Assembly: GCA_015680685.1 (NCBI GenBank)
Contig: MNCI01022492.1
Span: forward strand, 1-40,955
DNA length: 40,955 nt
From: Gnetum montanum
Lineage: Eukaryota; Streptophyta; Gnetopsida; Gnetales; Gnetaceae
Reading direction: 5' to 3'
Numbering within the stretch: position 1 is the stretch's first letter; each line of letters starts with the position of its first letter. Shown here piece by piece: positions 1-10,204 of this stretch. Made by a program: the position numbers and the translations under genes. Under the pieces are notes generated by a model that was not told the DNA's origin, did not search any database, and worked only from the letters and a program-made list of their open reading frames with translations.

Positions 1-466
1 TGAAAATGTTATCAATGAATTTTTTTATGTGAAAGCTTATCTTGGGTATTTGTAGTTTTCACAACACAATGAAAAAGGTTTTCTAGCACCCATGCATCAA
101 CAGATGTCCATTAGTGCAGCTTAGGCAACTCAAAACACACCAAAAGCAACTTGGGAGTAAGGGGTGTAAACTAGATGTACCAAAGGATGCGTTAGTGCTC
201 CTATGCTAATATAGGATGTGCATTGACATAGGTAGTTAGTGCATCTTAAGATGCACATGTCGAAAGGTTCTTGAATAAAGCTAGAAACATCCTAGGAAGC
301 TCAAAACATACATCAAATGTGGAAGTGTGATATGGAAGGCTAAGATACAAACCTAGGAGGTAGAAACCTCAAAAATGCATGCAAAAATCACAAACATTGG
401 GTGTGAAATACTTCTCAAGTCGAAGGATTACAATTGATATACAAAATGTCATTAGATGACTCATCA
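1..466 (-). repeat. LTR J, U3-side part of a minus-strand Athila/Tat-like LTR (cut by window edge)
   Basis: The stretch ends in GACTCATCA at 466. It is followed at once by a pyrimidine-rich TTTCCCCATGACTGAGT, which on the minus strand is the polypurine tract seen next to the other LTRs here (compare 3076 and 17539). Around 180-260 there are degenerate GATGTGCATT/TTAGTGCATC repeats, like the U3 repeats of its relatives. The rest of the LTR lies outside the window. The call rests on the LTR end plus polypurine tract only. Confidence 0.45.
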
Positions 467-750
467 TTTCCCCATGACTGAGTAAAGCTAGTTCCATAAC
501 TTTAACAATCAAGATACAAAATTGGGACTAGACACATCACATTATCAATGTGGAGGAATATAGTTGCACAAATATAGAGACCATGACTATAATACAATAC
601 AAGCCACCTAACTAAGAGGTACCAAGGGGTACTGACTTAAAAAAAAAGTCCTTTGACATGCTTGCTTGATGTGGATCAAAGCTAGAAGAGCTGTGTATGG
701 ACATGTAAAATCTTTGAAGTTGGATCTCAAGGGCCATTATCCTTGCCCAA
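467..750 (-). other. Polypurine tract and 3' internal noncoding part of element J
   Basis: After the tract at 467-485 comes sequence resembling the 3' noncoding part of element A, with a shared AAATTGGGAC(TAG)ACACATCAC segment (near 520-540 here, near 3205 in A). No coding remnant of ORF2 is recognisable. The right edge is arbitrary because similarity fades. Confidence 0.35.
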
Positions 751-2215
751 AGTGATTTATTTTATTCATGCATTAGTCCTAGCTAATACATGAATATATA
801 GTACAATTAAAGCTTCATATAATTCAACATTTCTAATTGAAATCAAATCTATGAGTTGGAGTTTCTAAATCAAGTGTCTTATTGCTAGGGTAACAACTCA
901 TTATCTTAGACTTTTATATGTGGATATTATTCGGTGCTATTATAATAGGTATATATTGTAGTGATAGTTTTTCTTGGTTTTTTATATGTAATGTATTCAA
1001 TTCAGCAATTGTTTAATGTGTGAGAGGTTTGTAGAATAATTATTTAGAGGGTGTATACAGTGTATGTTTAAAGATGTATGTGTTGCTATTATATTGTTCT
1101 TGCAAAAATGGGTATATAATATAGGGTTTTTTTAACAATGAAACTTTAACTCATGTGTTCAATTCTAATAGGGAATGCTAGGTTAGAAAGGAGAAATTGG
1201 ACTATATGTCTTGGAGTGTAACTATATTATGATGATTGCAGTGTTTTAATAGCCATCCCTCCTTTTTTTTCAATAGGTTATTGTAAAATTTAGTAAATTG
1301 GTTGGGGGTGTGAGTTCTATATTGTTGTTGTTATGAGAGTGTATGTAGTGTTAATTTGTTTTATTATTTATAGATAGAATTGTAGAATAGTTTCTTAAAG
1401 GGCACATACATTGTATGTTTAGGAATTAATATATGGGTATCATGTTAGTGTTGTTATAATGGATATATATTGTTGTGATTTTTTTGATAGGTTATTTGTT
1501 GAATTTAGTAGTTTCTTAGTTTGTAATTCTAGAAGTTTGGATATAGAACTATTTGTGTTGATTAATATAGGTGATTTTTGATAAGAATGGCATGAGGAAT
1601 GTTTAGTGTTCTGTAGTAAGGTGTTATCGCTACCCTCATATAAAAGCCTCTCTTCTTTTCTGTTTCTCTTTTGCCTCTTCTTTGTAGTTGCTTTCATTGT
1701 TTTTTTCTACAAATTTTTTGTTCATGCTATCTTAGTCTTTTGTTTGGTAATTTCTAGATATAGTGGTTTTTTGTAGATGTTCTCGATTTTTCTTGCTAGC
1801 TTTTTCAGTAGCTATTTTTGTGGTTTAGTCTTTTCTTCCTATTATGCAAGATCACCTAGCAAAATGATAGATCTTTCTCCAAAAGGATCCTCTAAAATCA
1901 ATTTATTTATTTTCAATACTTGAATTACAATAATGATGTTCATTTAAGTATTATAATGTAAATTTTTTTGAATGAATAGTATTTAATGTTTTGGAAAAAT
2001 TTATTATAGCATTGCATCGATGATTTCTAAAAGTTTTCCTCCTACAAAACTGATTTCACCAAAAAGTATGTGTTTTTTATTTCATAGTTGTTCTTGAACC
2101 TTGATGATATTTTTTCCTTTGAGTTCTGTAATGTTTTCTATTAGAATTTGCAATGCATTGTGTATCATTTGACAAGATATGTTAAAAGCTGCAACACTTG
2201 TAGGAGCCAATGTTA
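751..2215. other. AT-rich stretch without a recognisable gene; degenerate internal repeats
   Basis: No supported gene is seen. Imperfect direct repeats occur: the GTAGAATA..TT..TTA.AGGG..TGTATGTTTA pattern at about 1031-1070 returns at about 1382-1421, and a GTTATAATGGATATATATTGT-like pattern occurs near 940-960 and 1455-1475. The minus-strand 85-residue frame at 1440-1697 is Lys/Asn/Ser-rich and looks like chance in AT-rich DNA. Confidence 0.4.
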
Positions 2216-2220
2216 GCAAT

Positions 2221-3075
2221 TGATGAGTGGCAAGGTACCCCTACACTCAACCATACGAATATGAGTGTTTCATGCATGATCTGGTCGAACTCCATAGACG
2301 GGCTAGCTGTGGTGTCTAGATAGTTGCTTGTTGATCACAGTTCACTATCTTTCCACTTGGACTAGTATATGCTTTGTCACGTATGGTTTAGTCTAGAGTG
2401 AGGTGTATGATATGTTCCTAAACTAATGCTACTCTTGGAGGAAATGGAAATTAACTTTAATTAGGCTAAGAGGAAGGGGAGAGAGAGTCTAAGCTAATGG
2501 GAGATAGGGGGAGAGAATCTAAGCTAGCCTAAGTGTGATGAGCATCTATTCCTTAATCATCTGTACACATCTTAGGCCTCGTGCATGACTACCACTGGGA
2601 TTACCAAGCACATGGCCTAAGTACGCTACTGGGATACCAAGTAGTCACCCGTAGATTCTCATGATTAAGTCGTACTCATTTCATATTTAATAACAATAAT
2701 AATTAAGTAATTAAACTAAGTGAATGTTGCAATGATGAAGTAATCTCGATCTTTATTTTCGGTCATGTGCGTGTCCAAGTACGTCACACTCAAATAAAGG
2801 ATGTTGTACAATTACAATCATCACACTGCAAGCATGCACTGGGGGAAAGGGTTGAGAAGAACTAGAAATGAAAACTAAGAGCTAACTAAGATTGACTAAC
2901 TTCTATTTAAAAACTTAACTCTTCTCGTGCACCTACATGAGTATTTATAGGCCTGCACAGGAGTCACGATATCGTGTATTCGATATTGTTACTTGGGCAG
3001 TGATATCATGTACCCAATATTGTGGATCCAATATTGAGGGTTTGATATTGCAGCCAAATGAATCACGATTCATCA
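2221..3075 (-). repeat. 3' LTR of element A
   Basis: This 855-bp LTR pairs with 10205-10997. On the minus strand it reads U3 with GATATC/AATATTG repeats (about 3060-2960), the TATA box TATAAATA (2949-2942), then R and U5 ending in the conserved GGGGTACC..GCCACTCATCA terminus. It is about 60 bp longer than its partner because the partner lacks several U3 repeats. Confidence 0.88.
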
Positions 3076-3095
3076 TACCCCTACGACTGAATGAA
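3076..3095 (-). other. Polypurine tract of element A
   Basis: Immediately inside the 3' LTR the minus strand reads CAGTCGTAGGGGTA and then the LTR start TGATGAATC. The same AGTC(A/G)T(A/G)GGGGTA tract precedes the 3' LTR of element B (36053-36065), and a variant precedes that of C. In the family this is the primer for plus-strand DNA synthesis. Confidence 0.75.
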
Positions 3096-3404
3096 AACTC
3101 ATCCTTGAGTCAAAATGAGAACAAGCCCCATTGATTACATAGTGGATAAGTATGAGATTATTGACTGATGGGAAATTTATTCATGCCATAGTGGAGAACT
3201 TGATAGAAAAAAATTGGGACACATCACAAAATTACAAAATTACAAAATTTCACAATTGCAAAATTGTAAACTTTATTTGGCTCATGTGGCTCTAGGTGGT
3301 GGTGGCTCCTCCATGGGTTGCTTCCCTTTGTCTTGTGTTCTAGGTGTTGGAATTTGATGATGTTGAAGTAGTGCCTAGAACTTTTCCTCTTCCGTTTAGG
3401 GATC
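3096..3404 (-). other. 3' untranslated part of element A
   Basis: No reading frame is supported. There is a run of ACAAAATT units near 3222-3265, also present at the same place in elements C (17600-17720) and D (15150-15220), so this is shared family sequence between ORF2 and the polypurine tract. Confidence 0.5.
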
Positions 3405-6074
3405 CTATGTCGTCCATGCTGATGTTTTGATGTTTGATGGAGTCAGCACCTCCCATGGGCACAGTAGTTGCATAAACATTTTGTTTGCTTTGACATACCA
3501 GGCCGCAAACAACCACCATTCCTCCTCGTAGGCTTTGGCTTTATCCCTGTACTCATGAAAATCTGTAAGCCATCGAGCCAAGTCCCCTATGACATATTTT
3601 TGTCCTTGGTAGCTTGCTTTAACCACCTCTAGTTTAGAATTTGCAGCTTCTAGTCTCTGCAACGTTTTCTTATGCTTTGCAAATTCTGCTTCATATTTGG
3701 CATAGGTGGTAGCTACCTACCCCTCGAGCTCTGTCCTCAGGTGCCCTACTATTAACATGGCTAGATTGGCATATCGTAGGTTTTCCAATTCTATGTACTC
3801 TGTGAGATCCTGAATCTACAGGTCCCAGTTTTTAAGTTCGGCCTGGTGGGCAAATGCATATGTGTCCAATATGACCCACCAATCATTGTGTTGAGCACTA
3901 AAAGTTTTGATGTGGGCCTTGGCCATATGGATATCCTTCTCAATGATTTTTTTATACATCCCCACCTAGTCTTGAAAATGCTTCTTTAACTTTTCATGCT
4001 GCTTGGCCTCATTTTGCCACAGGCTTATTTTGATGGCTATCTTCTGATGGATTGCGCGTACCTCCTCCATTGAAAAGGTTCGATTTCTTTGGCCAAATGG
4101 TTCATATCTTGATTGACCTTGATCAATTGTTCTCATAGGTATTCAAATTTTTCTTCGAGAAAATTCTTTTGTTTCTCCACAGTGATCAACCAAAGATTTT
4201 CAGCAACGAGCTATTCATTCTCCTCTTATAAGGCTCTGAGTGCCTTGGAGTGTGCGTAGGTTTGTGCTTGTGCCTTGGAGGCATCCCAGTTGGCCTTCTC
4301 TTTCTCCTCCACCACTCTTTTATTGTCTGTCAACAATTTATTGAGTTTCTCAATCCTAAAGTTGTCTAGTTGGTTTGTGGGAATGAATTAAGAGAGGTCC
4401 TACTGTGCAGCTTGTACGGTTACAAGCCTCTCTTGGAGTTTTTCTAACTTTGCTTCTGCGTGCATGGCCCTAATCTCTGCCATGACCAGCTTTCCATTGG
4501 TAGAGATGAGGTTTGATTATGCTACTATGACATCTTGTGGGATGTTGAACAAGGATGTCATTACTTGTCCTATTTGTAGCAACTGATCAAGCACATCCTC
4601 ATGCTTCACAGGAGTCATCGAGGGACTGACCAATGTTTGAGCATCATGTGCTCTTATGAAGTCTACCGGAGGCAAAATAGGGATGTTGAAGGATTTTTTA
4701 ATGTGGTTTGTGATCACTTTTATGGCTCTTGTTGCATCCTAGTGCTACATGACCACCACTATGGCCCCTTCACCAATCTTAAGTTGCACTTGAAAGGATG
4801 CAACATTTCCTGAAATCTGTTGTGACCAATCAGTCTCCCCTCCTCTTGTCTGAATGGACAACTCTCCTCATGTGCAATATATAGAGACAGTGGATCGTAT
4901 GGTATCATTGATCCCATGGAAAAGATTAGCATCATCATGACTCTCCCAACTGACTGTCTCAACGATGGCCCTGAGATGGCTCATCAATGGTCGATAATCC
5001 TATGGTAGTGGCGGTTGGTCTTGCTGGCTTATGTTGGTCCCCACTTCTTGTTGTTGATTAGGCCTTGAGCTTGGGAGTTGGCTAGGGCCTATAGTTTGAG
5101 TTGTAGTGGGCCCTACTATCTGTTCTTACTCTTACTCTAGCTCCAGTGTCTCACTAGCACTTTTTCTTAGAGTTGGTGGCTTCAGCAGTTCAACAAATAA
5201 AGCATTTTGGGCTCTTCTAGGGATGTCATTGGTGTACCCTAGAATACCAGCATGCTTGCACAACTTCCTGATGAGACAAGGGAAGGGCAACACGAATTTT
5301 CCTATCTTGCATTCTTCAAACCACCTTAAGATCTCCATGAGATATAGATGGGGCATGTTAGCATTAACCTTTCCCATCAATATCGTACTTCCTCTTGCCA
5401 CATATGTTGAAATCCTATTTAATCCTCTTATGGGGAAGATGTGATAAGTTCCAATTTTGAGGTATATCCTTTCTTCCAACGTCAACTCTCCATATGTCTT
5501 ATCTTCTTTACCATACGCCCTCTTCAACCACACCTTTCGTGCATTTGCGTCAAAGCGAGTGGATAGGTGAGAAAATTTCAGCCTTGTATTTGGAAGGTTT
5601 AACACTTTTGAAATGGCCTTGGTGAAAAATCAATAGACACACCACCAATGTCAACCATGGTGCCTTCTCCTTTATTGTGCCAAATTTGGTACGTTTCTTC
5701 TAATTACTAGGCACCGCTTTCAGAGAGGATAGGCCATAATGGGGATCCATTGAGCTGGTCCCTAACAGGCTCAGGAGCAAATTTCGTGAAGGGTCCAAAG
5801 TTCAATTCCATGATCACTGTAGTAGATGTGGATCTTTCATGGATGGCTTGAACACACTCCAGGGACAATGTGAGGTGTTGTCCCTGTTCAGGCGTTGCAG
5901 TAGCTCCACCTTCTACCTATCTTGATTGTACAGTAGCAATAGTCTCTTGATGGATACTGAATGATTACACCTCCTACTCTACACATTGTTCAGTAGACAC
6001 CTGTCTCTACCTCTCCTAGGTTGCTTAGACACACCTTGAGAAGGACCTTCTTGTTGTCCATGCTTTAGGGCCAT
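3405..6074 (-). pseudogene. ORF2 of element A: plant-transposon-domain plus coiled-coil protein, decayed
   Basis: The frame is read on the minus strand from ATG at 6074, which directly follows a TCATTGCAG acceptor-like sequence. The N-terminus is basic and Gln/Arg-rich. The best preserved part (5605-5132) has the layout of the 'putative plant transposon protein' domain (Pfam Transposase_32-like) of Athila-type elements, with the core LPFPCLIRKLCKHAGI. The rest (about 4960-3405) is rich in Glu, Lys, Leu and Ala with heptad-like spacing, so a long coiled coil, ending near LQRLEAANSKLEVVKASYQG and a Trp-rich tail. Several stops and at least two frameshifts break it. The homologue in element C (20630-17831) shares domain order and residues, for example a C-terminal YMELANLCYTN against YIELENLRYAN here. 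It sits where Athila elements carry an env-like gene, but no signal peptide or membrane anchor is visible. Its function is unknown. Confidence 0.7.
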
Positions 6075-6499
6075 CTGCAATGACATGGGACTAATCATTA
6101 GTAAGGTTGTTTGCAAAAGTTAAGTTATACCTTACTCCTTGCCTTAATGAATTTGTTTTATTTCGTGTGATTTAAAGTTAGAAATTTTATGGAAATGTCC
6201 CCAAAAGGTTTTAATATTTGGCCCACTTTGCTTAGGTGGTTTCAAAGTTTAATTTCTTGATATAGATAAGGAGATGAAATTGTTTTTGGCATATGTTTAT
6301 TATTTTTATAACTAATTACCCTTGTCCTTTGGGTGATGATGAATTTTGAAAAATTTATGCACAATTTAGAGTGTAGCCCTCCCCCACAACTAAGTTGAAC
6401 ACTCTGGGTTTAGATAAGTTCAAACGAAATGCAAATTAGAGCACTAGCGAGCGAGTTATGGTTGGTAGATCAAGAGGTGCGTAGGTTGTAAGTTGTAGA
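6075..6499 (-). other. Leader between internal promoter and ORF2 of element A
   Basis: About 430 bp on the minus strand separate the internal TATA region from the ORF2 ATG. It ends in a pyrimidine-containing TGTCATTGCAG directly abutting ATG, resembling a 3' splice site. No ORF is supported. Confidence 0.4.
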
Positions 6500-6665
6500 A
6501 GAAAACTTGAAAAACTCCCCCACATGAATAGTTGTAAATGATGTTGACATTTATGGGGGACCCATATATATAGGTTAAAAGGATGCAATATCACATACAT
6601 GATAGCGTAGCCTTGATATAGCGTCAGACACGATATTGGGGACCTGATATCACGGCCTAACAAAA
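6500..6665 (-). promoter_or_regulatory. Internal U3-like promoter of element A, upstream of ORF2
   Basis: On the minus strand, repeats of GATATC/AATATCG type (about 6660-6590) are followed by a TATA box, CCTATATATATGGG (about 6574-6561), and about 40 bp further by CATGTGGGGGAGTTTTT (about 6526-6510). This mirrors the element's LTR (GATATC repeats then CCTATAAATAC). Element C has the same arrangement at 21205-21038, with the same leader motif at the same distance. A role in making an ORF2 transcript is inferred. Confidence 0.6.
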
Positions 6666-8030
6666 ATAGGATATTTGAAATAATTGATAAATTTTTGAAA
6701 TTCTGCAATGTAAACTAAGGACTTTAGGTCAATGTGAAGGCTCCAAGGTAATGTTAATCAAGTTTGATGGCACCGAAAAAGTATCATGGTGTAAAATCTA
6801 GCAATGAAGGTCATGAAGAGTATGAGGAAAAAGGACATGTGTTAGTACATAGGAATGTTTAAACTGGAAGGATGATGATGAGGGAAAGAATATCATTGGT
6901 GATGCAATACTCAGAAGGTATAAAATAATGTGAGGGTATGCAACAAGTACAAATTACAAAATTCATGCAAGTGGATCCTCCTCAAAGTAGGTTCCAACCT
7001 ATAATGCCCTTGTGTAACCTCACCTTAAAATGTTCGTAGGCACAAAAAGAGTGAAATGTAATCCACACTAATTCCAAAACACACACACACACACACACAT
7101 GTAAATACCACTGTGATGAGATATAAGTTCCATGCTACCCAAGACACAAGTCACAATTACATGAATAGCAGGATGAGGTGAATCATAGAAGGGATTGCAA
7201 AAATTGGGACATGAGGTAACTAACCTAGGGCACAATGAATCCTATGTGTAAGGCATGATTAGTGTGTCATTAGCCCATCACTCCAAAATCAAGACCAAGT
7301 CCATTCGATCAATGACATCGCATTGCTTCTTCCCATGATGGAAAACCATAAGAGCACCATGACAGCAAGGCATACAATCACTTGGTGTTTTATTCAAGGG
7401 AGAAGTGATTTTGCTTTGTAGCACTCATTTGTTTTTCAAAGTATTGCTTTATCTAGAGAAGCCACCTACCTTTAGGCATGGGTGCATGTCTTTCTAGTGG
7501 GATACCCAAGAATAACATTATTTTTTTTCTTTGGTTGAGTACCTTTTGATTACTCTTACTCCCATTTTTCATTAGATTTACAAGGATCTTAGTACAACCA
7601 AGCTACATGATACTCCTACAAATGTCACCAAAGAGAATCCACAAGTTCCCTTGATGTCACACCCTAACCATTTCTTCTTGGTTCATCCTTCTTCATTATA
7701 GGCATGATGAACATAAAATTACTTTAAGTTTTAATGTTTAGAAATATCATTGTACCTAGAGTAGAACCACTTATTCATAGAATGGGTGGGTGGATGTTGT
7801 GGGCTCGCTGTCCAAATAATTAGTCACTTGAGACTTGATAACATAGAACAAGACCTCAACTAATGAGTCACATGAGTGTTTTATTCATAGATGAGATTAC
7901 TTATAAAAAGATAAAAAATATGAAAAGACAAAAAGATAAAAAAACAAAAAAATAAATTGAAAAATGAAAAATTGGAAAACAAAAAATTGTAAAACTGAAG
8001 AAAATGAAAAATATTTATTAGTCATGCTTG
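6666..8030 (-). other. Conserved noncoding block of element A between the pol scar and ORF2
   Basis: There is no gene here, but the block contains sequence shared with elements B, C and D. Near 7453-7512 is the TTTAGGCATGGGTGCATGTC segment (compare 21914-22020, 16482-16588 and 34807-34900). Near 6960-7030 is CAAGTGGATCCTCC..AAAGTAGG..TAATGCCCTTG (compare 21475, 16029 and 35283). A (CA)n microsatellite of about 11 units lies at 7078-7099. A T-rich run on the minus strand (8010-7890) matches the region just after pol in B (34200-34330). Confidence 0.6.
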
Positions 8031-10066
8031 TTAGAATGGAGGATACCCCCCATAACTAAATGGTTGAGCATAGCGAGGATTAATAAATGAAAAGTTGGGA
8101 TCCTTACATGTTGGATGGTTTAGGATCCAGTCATATTCAAACCACTAGGTGTCTTTTGATGTGGTGGTTGGAATGTACGCCGAGTGGGGTTCACTCACCT
8201 AATTATAGTAAGCATAGTGGGGAAATTTATAAGATGTAGTCAATTGATGAGTGGTTGACCCACTATGGCACCCGTGACCATAAGGTGGTATGCAAGGATC
8301 ATGATGTCTCTCATCATGGTTATATTCATTGGGCTGTGTAGTTGTTGGAGTGTTAATTGTTGGCCTTGATGAGATGAAACAAGGCATTGGGTTTGTAGAG
8401 AGACATGCACCACAGTGTTGGACTTGTGCTATGTTGGAAGATGTAGTGGCCTTGGAACTATGTTTTCCCTTCTTATGGTCATGTCTAAAGAAGGGACACC
8501 TTCAATGTTGTAAAAGGTTCCCACTACTATTGATAGTAGAAGCACAAGTAAGATTTGTGGGTTGATGTGGTTGTGGAAACCCTTCAGGCACAATTGGTGA
8601 CGATGTGAAAAGAGGTGAAGGATGAGAATTTTGAAATTGAGGAGAAGTGTAAGGTACCCAAGGTGGTGGTCCTGTTGGCAAGGATATGGATTGATAGTAT
8701 TGAGGAGAATGATAATAATGTGATGAGATAGAGGGTGTTGACCCGGTTGGGGAAACAAGATGTTGGACTTGATAAGCACTTAGGTTCAGATGATATGAAG
8801 AGTATAACTAGTTTGGGGATGGCCTCCCCCACGACTAGGATTGTTGCCATTGTGATCAAACACAGTATCTTTGTACAAACTCTGGGTGTAACAACCTTCC
8901 CCAATGCTCCTGTAAATGTGAAAATATTGGGCATTGGCCCTTGGGATGATCGTACATGAAAATGTTGCATTGATACATATGATTGGTAGTTGAGCTGTTA
9001 TTCTCTTCTACCCTTCTGTCTGATTGTCTAAGGGTGTTTTGTCCTATTTCTTGGTTTTTCATGACCCTATCTCCAATAATGTTGGCATATTCTCCGCATT
9101 TTTTATGCATCCATTCCATCATCTTATTGATATTTGCCTCAATTTCATCCAATGATTGTAGTGTTGGAAAAGATGGTTCCACCTCCTTGAGGTGAGTTGA
9201 TTTATCCCCTTCATTATCACGGGCCCTTGTTGATTTAAGTTTTTGGGCCTGTTGAGATTTTTCAACATTCTCCCATTTAGCCATTTCTCCTGCTTCTTTT
9301 GCTACCTACTTGATAGCTCTTGGAATTGATGGATTCATAGTTCATATAGTTGACCTTGGGCATACATCCCTAGGGTCTCCCTTGTTTCATTACAGAGCCC
9401 ATCTATGATATGGTACATTAGCCTTTCCTTGAAGAACCCATGGCTTAGGTAGTTGTTTAATAGTGCATAATATCTTTCTAAGGCCATGTCCAAGGGTTCA
9501 TGTCGCACTTGTTTCCACTCTTGGATTTGTCTCCTCAAGGCTGATACTCTCGCATAGGTTTGGTATCTTTCATTAAATAGTTCTACCATTGTTGGCCAAT
9601 GTTGGATTGATTTTGGTTTTAAAGACCTATACCATACTTTGGTGTGGCCAACGAGTGTCATAGGAAAGAGCTTAAGTTTTTTCCATCCATTATCAATGTT
9701 ATCCCATACATAAGCATCATAGAAGGCTCATAAATGTTGTTGTGGATCTAAATCATAGCCTCCTGAAAACTTGGGAAAGTTGTTTAAGTCAAGCCTAGGT
9801 AGATAGCTTTCCTTACGATACCTACAGGATATTCAAATAGGCTCTTGTATTTCTGTTAGGCTTGTAGTGGCCAGTGAGGGTTCATCGTCACTAGGTATGT
9901 TATGCATTTGTGAGTTGGGATGATGTTGTTTACATTTATGCTCATAGGAGACCCCTACATTAGATTGGGTACTCCAAACTTCATCTTCATCATTATATAA
10001 TTCGTTGGTTCTCCAATAAATTGCCTTACTAGTTGTTGCGTTATCATAGTCTTGTGAGAGAGACAT
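8031..10066 (-). pseudogene. gag: gag of element A (capsid, zinc knuckle, Pro-rich tail), ending in a pol scar
   Basis: Structural polyprotein of an Athila/Tat retrotransposon. From ATG at 10066 it reads an acidic/polar N-terminus. The capsid core begins near 9780 (NNFPKFSGGYDLDPQQHL) and continues through KLKLFPMTL, ELFNERYQTYARVSALRRQI and ERYYALLNNYLSHG. A frameshift lies between about 9335 and 9284. A nucleocapsid knuckle near 9000-8950 reads CNIFMYDHPKGQC, where the second Cys has become Phe relative to CEICHYEHHKGCC in element B. A Pro/His-rich tail follows to a stop at 8031. There is no protease DSG motif. The tail joins sequence equivalent to the last residues of pol, so pol was removed. 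Alignment with gag of B (27972-29942) covers the whole capsid core. Confidence 0.8.
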
Positions 10067-10184
10067 GGTTGTAAATTTGTGTGTGATTTAATTGCAATTG
10101 TTATTATTATTTTTCTGAAGATATATCATTAATACTTTGTTACAGCAATCTTGTATGATGTAACTAATCTAAATAATTAACACT
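10067..10184 (-). other. 5' leader of element A between PBS and gag
   Basis: About 118 bp, AT-rich, on the minus strand between the primer-binding site and the gag ATG. Family function would include packaging signals, but none can be identified by eye. Confidence 0.45.
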
Positions 10185-10203
10185 GTCCTTGGCAACGATG
10201 CCA
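10185..10203 (-). other. Primer-binding site of element A (tRNA-Asp type)
   Basis: On the minus strand, one base after the 5' LTR end, the sequence is TGGCATCGTTGCCAAGGAC. It matches the complement of the 3' end of plant tRNA-Asp (TGGCGCCGTTGCCGGGG...) except at four sites, all G-to-A or C-to-T transitions. tRNA-Asp priming is typical of Athila-type elements. Confidence 0.75.
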
Positions 10204-10204
10204 A

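Noticed and set aside
2937-3134. 65-residue plus-strand frame
   Set aside because: Spans the U3 repeats, the LTR end and the polypurine tract of element A, so it cannot be a real gene.
5106-5444. 112-residue plus-strand frame
   Set aside because: Antisense to the best-preserved domain of ORF2 in element A.
7078-7099. (CA)n run as a functional site
   Set aside because: An ordinary microsatellite; noted only inside the surrounding noncoding block.
8429-8970. Overlapping minus- and plus-strand frames of 74-128 residues
   Set aside because: They are shifted readings of the Pro-rich Gag tail of element A rather than separate genes.
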